A DNA stretch of 64,000 bases from Candidatus Bipolaricaulota bacterium (GTDB taxonomy: Bacteria; Bipolaricaulota; Bipolaricaulia; UBA7950; UBA9294), in NCBI GenBank assembly GCA_028278555.1, contig JANQEA010000011.1, forward strand, positions 31,941 to 95,940, read 5' to 3'. Below the pieces are notes generated by a model. The model had not been told where the DNA came from. It saw nothing but the letters and a program-made list of their open reading frames with translations, and did not search any database. Positions 60,832 to 64,000 of this stretch are shown one piece after another. The translations under genes and the position numbers were made by a program. The number at the start of each line of letters is the position of its first letter. The first letter of the stretch is position 1.

Positions 60832-61263
60832 ATGTCCTACGAGGGGGTTGCTGACGGGCCGTACCTGGCGCGTCAGACTGGCCTGAAGCTGAAGGGCTAT
60901 CCAGTGACGCACTACGGGATCATAGATATTGGGAACACTCTGGGAGTTCCCGAGATTGACACACGCAATGGACCGACCGTCATTCATCAGACACCGCCCA
61001 GGATTCGCTTCGAGCACATGGGCGGCGACGTGCCATGGGAGATCACGGACCGCATTGCGGATGCAGCTGGGGCAAGAGCCAGGATCATGGAAGGGTTGAA
61101 GACTCCCGAATATGACATGTTCAGAAACAACTGCGAGCACTTCGCGAAGTACGTTGCCTACGACAACAAGGTGAGTGGGCAAGTCATTGCAGGCGTCGCA
61201 GTTGCGGGAGGGGTTGTAGCACTGGGGATCGCGATTCTGAGGAAGCTCCTGCAAGAGGAGTAG
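60832..61263 (+). CDS. LRAT/NC-domain cysteine acyltransferase-like protein
   Basis: 143 aa. The NlpC/P60-related LRAT triad is recognisable: His27 in VTHYGII, His52 in VIHQTPP and Cys101 in NNCEHFAKY. A C-terminal membrane segment (~117-136) anchors it, as in eukaryotic LRAT and H-REV107 phospholipases, which move acyl groups between membrane lipids. GGAGGAGGGAGC precedes the ATG. Probably a membrane phospholipase or acyltransferase. Confidence 0.85.
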   Translation: MSYEGVADGPYLARQTGLKLKGYPVTHYGIIDIGNTLGVPEIDTRNGPTVIHQTPPRIRFEHMGGDVPWEITDRIADAAGARARIMEGLKTPEYDMFRNNCEHFAKYVAYDNKVSGQVIAGVAVAGGVVALGIAILRKLLQEE

Positions 61264-61370
61264 CTCCATTCCCTTGGCGTACTAGCCTCCAGAGATCAGG
61301 GCCACAAGAAGATCACGAGATGAGGAGCCATGGAGGCAGTGCAATGCAGTGGATCCAGAGGTGAGAGACG

Positions 61371-62531
61371 GTGATGAGGTACTTCGTTCGGCTCTATGTC
61401 AAGACACTCGCATCGATAGCAGCGAGTCGGGACCAATACGCCGCGGGTGCCCGACCAATCTGGGCTTTCAACTGGACTGCCGACGATGCGAGGCTGGTCC
61501 TCTATGACCAGATTCGGGATGAGGAGGGCGTTCTTGTTCACGAAGGACTGGGTCTCGACTTGGATGTTCCAGCCAGCAGCCTCGATGAGGCCATTCCGAA
61601 GGCTCAGAATCTTGCGGAGGGTCTCGTCAACCTGATCTCGTACGTGACCATGGCATCCTGCAATCCGGCGCTAGTTGTGTCAAGCCACGAAATCCCGGAA
61701 GCGCCAGCGGATGCGGATGTTGTCTGGATCCATCAGAAGACGAGGGTTCCGCTAGGGGATCTGAAGCCGATCAGCCCGGATCGTCTGAATGCCGCATATG
61801 GTCTCTATGACATAGCTACTGAGGAGAACAAGTGGCGGATCTCGCAGGCACTGCAGTGGCTGCGGAGGGGGCTCATTGAGCTGGATACCGTGGGCCAGTT
61901 CATCGCGTACTGGGTAGGCCTTGAGTCCGCGGCATCCGCGCTGGCGGACATCCTGTCACTCAAGCAGGAGGAGCTGTGGCCGACCTGCTCAAAGTGCAAG
62001 CATGAGATCAGGGCGTGCCCGGAGTGCGAGGAGAGCCTCGGGCGCCCCAATCAAATGGCCAGCGTCGCATTGGTCTTCGAGCAGTTTGTCGAAGGCGGGA
62101 AGAGGACCTACAGCAGGCTCAGAACACTGCGCGCCAAGCTGTTCCACGGAGGGAAGAAGCTGCGACGGGAGTTCCTTGAGGAGCTTCAAGAAGCCTTGCC
62201 AATCGCGCAAGAGGCCTTATCAGTCGCGATTGGTCTGATGCTTGGGATGGACCAGACCGAGCTGAGGGAGATTGCTAGAAGCAAGCCACGAAGAGCCATG
62301 CGCCCATTGCGAGTTAAGGTGCTGGGGCATCTTGTCGGGTTCGACTCCCCTCCGCTCGAGCAGCCCGATCAGCAGCCCCACGTAGAGCAGGATCCAGAGG
62401 AAGAGTACACGATCACATCAGATGGCGAGTTGAACGTCGCCTTCAAGCAGACGCTGACAATGAGGAACGGGTCATTCCGGGCTACAGGCTACGAAATGTG
62501 GGGGGACGAGCACGCGATGTCGGAGAGCTGA
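61371..62531 (+). CDS. HEPN (Apea-like) protein with zinc ribbon
   Basis: 386 aa. Residues ~140-300 are helical, interrupted by a zinc ribbon (Cys206, Cys209, Cys216, Cys219) and ending in RAKLFHGG, where Arg254-x4-His259 is the HEPN RNase signature of the Apea-like group. N- and C-terminal regions are not recognised. HEPN proteins cut RNA in defence or toxin systems. GTG 61371 (or ATG 61374) follows GAGGTGA. It lies 107 bp after the LRAT-like gene. Confidence 0.75.
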   Translation: MMRYFVRLYVKTLASIAASRDQYAAGARPIWAFNWTADDARLVLYDQIRDEEGVLVHEGLGLDLDVPASSLDEAIPKAQNLAEGLVNLISYVTMASCNPALVVSSHEIPEAPADADVVWIHQKTRVPLGDLKPISPDRLNAAYGLYDIATEENKWRISQALQWLRRGLIELDTVGQFIAYWVGLESAASALADILSLKQEELWPTCSKCKHEIRACPECEESLGRPNQMASVALVFEQFVEGGKRTYSRLRTLRAKLFHGGKKLRREFLEELQEALPIAQEALSVAIGLMLGMDQTELREIARSKPRRAMRPLRVKVLGHLVGFDSPPLEQPDQQPHVEQDPEEEYTITSDGELNVAFKQTLTMRNGSFRATGYEMWGDEHAMSES

Positions 62532-62580
62532 AGCTCAAGCCGTTCGTGGCATCCCGCCCTCTTGGTGGAACCGGTGAAAC

Positions 62581-62612
62581 GAGGAAGGCGGGGCATCGAG
62601 CCCCGCCTCCTC
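62581..62612 (+). terminator. Terminator hairpin after the HEPN gene
   Basis: A stem of 9 bp (AGGCGGGGC/GCCCCGCCT) extended by GAGG/CCTC across a bulged A, with a 5-base loop, 49 bp after the stop. No clean T-run. Confidence 0.65.
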
Positions 62613-62668
62613 ATCTAGTACGCTCCTGCCTCATGTACGCTTTGTACTCTCCTTGCGTCGAGTACGTG

Positions 62669-62690
62669 AGAGAAGCCGAGTGGCTTCTCT
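62669..62690 (-). terminator. Terminator hairpin after proS
   Basis: A perfect 9 bp stem AGAGAAGCC/GGCTTCTCT with the loop GAGT lies about 30 bp beyond the proS stop on its strand. Confidence 0.6.
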
Positions 62691-62718
62691 TCGCGCCGGC
62701 ACTAGGAGCGAGCCTACG

Positions 62719-64000
62719 CTAGTAGGCTCGCGAGAAGTAGGCGCGACCGAATGCGGCTTCGCCGCATACGGCGCATTTCTCTCCGGCCGGGTTCCACTCG
62801 TCGTTCTTGTCGAGCGGATAACACCGACTAGAAGCCTTGGTCTCTTCTTTGATGCGGTCTTCGCACTCGGGCGTGCCGCAGTGCCAGATGAGGGCCCAGC
62901 CTTCACTAACGATCGCTTTGAGTTCGTCGTAGGTCGCGGCTTCGTGAAGCCGGGCGTCCCGGAACTCGGTCGCCTGCTTCAGCATGCTCGCCTGGATCTC
63001 CTCGAGAAGCTCGCTGATCGTCGTCGCCAGCAGCTGGACGGGAACGACCTGCTTGCCTTCCTTCCCGGGGATGTCGCGCCGCGCGACCATGACCGAGTGG
63101 TTCTCGCAATCGCGAGGACCGGCTTCGATCCGGATCGGCACGCCGCGCATCTCCCAGTCGTTGAACTTGAAGCCCGGACTCAGGCCTTCGCGCTCGTCGA
63201 CGTGGAAGCGAATTCCGGCAGCGGTCAGCTGGTCGGTGACGCTGCTGCAGAAGCTGTGGATCAGCGTCTGTTCCTCGGGCGTCTTGAAGATCGGCGTGAT
63301 GACTACCTGAATGGGCGCTACGCGAGGAGGTAGCCTCAGGCCCTTGTCATCACCGTGGGCCATGATGACGCCGCCGACCATCCGCGTGGAGACGCCCCAC
63401 GAGGTGGTCCAGGCGTACTGCTGCTCGTTGTCTTCGTCGAGGTACTGGATGTCGAACACCTTGGCGAAGTTCTGGCCCAAGAAGTGAGAGGTCCCCGACT
63501 GCAGCGCCCACGCGTTCCCCATCATCCCTTCGATGGTGTACGACTCGGCGGCGCCGGCGAACTTCTCCTGATCGGACTTGCGGCCCTTGACCACTGGGAT
63601 CGCGCACTCGTTGATCGCCATGTCGGCGTAGACGTCGAGCATGCGAAGCGTGTGCTCGCGGGCTTCGTCCTCAGTTTGGTGGGCGGTGTGGCCCTCCTGC
63701 CAGAGGAACTCGCTCGTCCGCAAGAACAGGCGAGGACGCTTCTCCCAACGTACGACATTGGCCCACTGATTGATCAGCAGGGGCAGGTCGCGATAGGACT
63801 GGATCCAGTCGGAAAACGCATGGCCGATCACGGTCTCGGAGGTGGGGCGCACGACCAGCGGCTCTTCCAGCTCCTTTCCGCCACCGTGAGTTACCACGGC
63901 CAGTTCCGGTGCGAATCCCTCCACGTGTTCGGCTTCTTTCTCGATGAAGCCCATGGGGATAAACAGCGGGAAGTAGGCGTTCCTATGCCCGGTCGCTTTG
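62719..64000 (-). CDS. proS: Prolyl-tRNA synthetase, type 3 (archaeal-type), 5' end beyond the window
   Basis: 427 codons are present; the frame stays open to the window edge (KATGHRNAYFPLFIPM), so roughly the first 50 residues are missing. Class II motif 2 is seen near VVRWEKRPRLFLRTSEFLWQ, and the motif 3 region near WTTSWGVSTRM. An anticodon-binding domain and a C-terminal zinc domain (CGTPEC, CAVCGEAAFGRAYFSRAY with terminal Tyr) mark the archaeal/eukaryotic-type enzyme, which also occurs in many bacteria. It charges tRNA-Pro with proline in the cytoplasm. Confidence 0.97.
   Translation of the reverse strand, partial: KATGHRNAYFPLFIPMGFIEKEAEHVEGFAPELAVVTHGGGKELEEPLVVRPTSETVIGHAFSDWIQSYRDLPLLINQWANVVRWEKRPRLFLRTSEFLWQEGHTAHQTEDEAREHTLRMLDVYADMAINECAIPVVKGRKSDQEKFAGAAESYTIEGMMGNAWALQSGTSHFLGQNFAKVFDIQYLDEDNEQQYAWTTSWGVSTRMVGGVIMAHGDDKGLRLPPRVAPIQVVITPIFKTPEEQTLIHSFCSSVTDQLTAAGIRFHVDEREGLSPGFKFNDWEMRGVPIRIEAGPRDCENHSVMVARRDIPGKEGKQVVPVQLLATTISELLEEIQASMLKQATEFRDARLHEAATYDELKAIVSEGWALIWHCGTPECEDRIKEETKASSRCYPLDKNDEWNPAGEKCAVCGEAAFGRAYFSRAY

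Overview
This is a 64 kb GC-rich bacterial chromosome window. Shine-Dalgarno (SD) sites are mostly AAGGAGG-like. Two or more proteins carry lipoboxes, and there is a parvulin foldase, an M23 peptidase and sigma70-type promoters. Nearly all of the roughly 65 genes are single genes or pairs on alternating strands; no rRNA, intact tRNA or CRISPR array is visible. The lineage cannot be fixed by eye. PKD-domain secreted proteins, many peptidases and several archaeal-type genes (cysteate synthase, a CTP-type riboflavin kinase relic, type 3 prolyl-tRNA synthetase) suggest a deep-branching or candidate phylum, possibly Bipolaricaulota-like. That placement is inference.

0-11 kb holds peptide turnover and envelope genes: M29 aminopeptidase, S9 oligopeptidase, a PpiC lipoprotein foldase, M20 dipeptidase and an S10 carboxypeptidase, with a GNAT and a SnoaL-like protein. 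11-14 kb has a secreted protein followed by an oligopeptide-type binding protein carrying an N-terminal PKD domain. 14-26.7 kb is a mosaic of small enzymes: GNATs, ICMT-type and SAM methyltransferases, an alpha/beta hydrolase, DUF488, DUF2785, a C_GCAxxG_C_C protein and a transglutaminase-like protein. 27-29.3 kb is an S8 protease ending in a six-repeat lectin-like propeller, followed by a decayed GNAT. 29.9-37.9 kb has Tag glycosylase, an APH-type kinase, a beta-lactamase-fold hydrolase, an M55 aminopeptidase, three GNATs, an ASCH protein, DinB, and a highly structured intergenic stretch (35997-36242) that looks like an RNA leader. 38-45.5 kb codes for large secreted proteins (PKD-M23-Ig lipoprotein, PKD-glycoside hydrolase), an HGSNAT-like acyltransferase and two tandem RhiA-like secreted proteins.

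45.5-48.6 kb shows decay: a transposase with an eroded catalytic core and a frameshifted, nonsense-mutated riboflavin kinase. 48.7-53 kb has a second M55 peptidase, an MBL-fold hydrolase, YjbR, MarC and membrane proteins. 53-56.5 kb is a compact sulfonate-flavoured block: cysteate synthase and a YeiH-type exporter with a translationally coupled small membrane protein, flanked by two near-identical beta-carbonic-anhydrase-like genes. A fragment of a third copy lies at 57.7 kb. 56.6-62.5 kb is accessory: a TIR protein with three 39-residue repeats, a REP-associated transposase with 17 bp inverted ends, a cassette of three small membrane proteins, and a promoter/operator-driven cluster (BamE-like, LRAT/NC-domain, HEPN). 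The window ends inside proS.

Two themes cut across the window. GNAT genes are very abundant (nine intact, one relic), several as tandem-domain paralogues. A set of genes without an SD site has a -10 hexamer only 6-7 bases before the start codon, which implies leaderless mRNAs.
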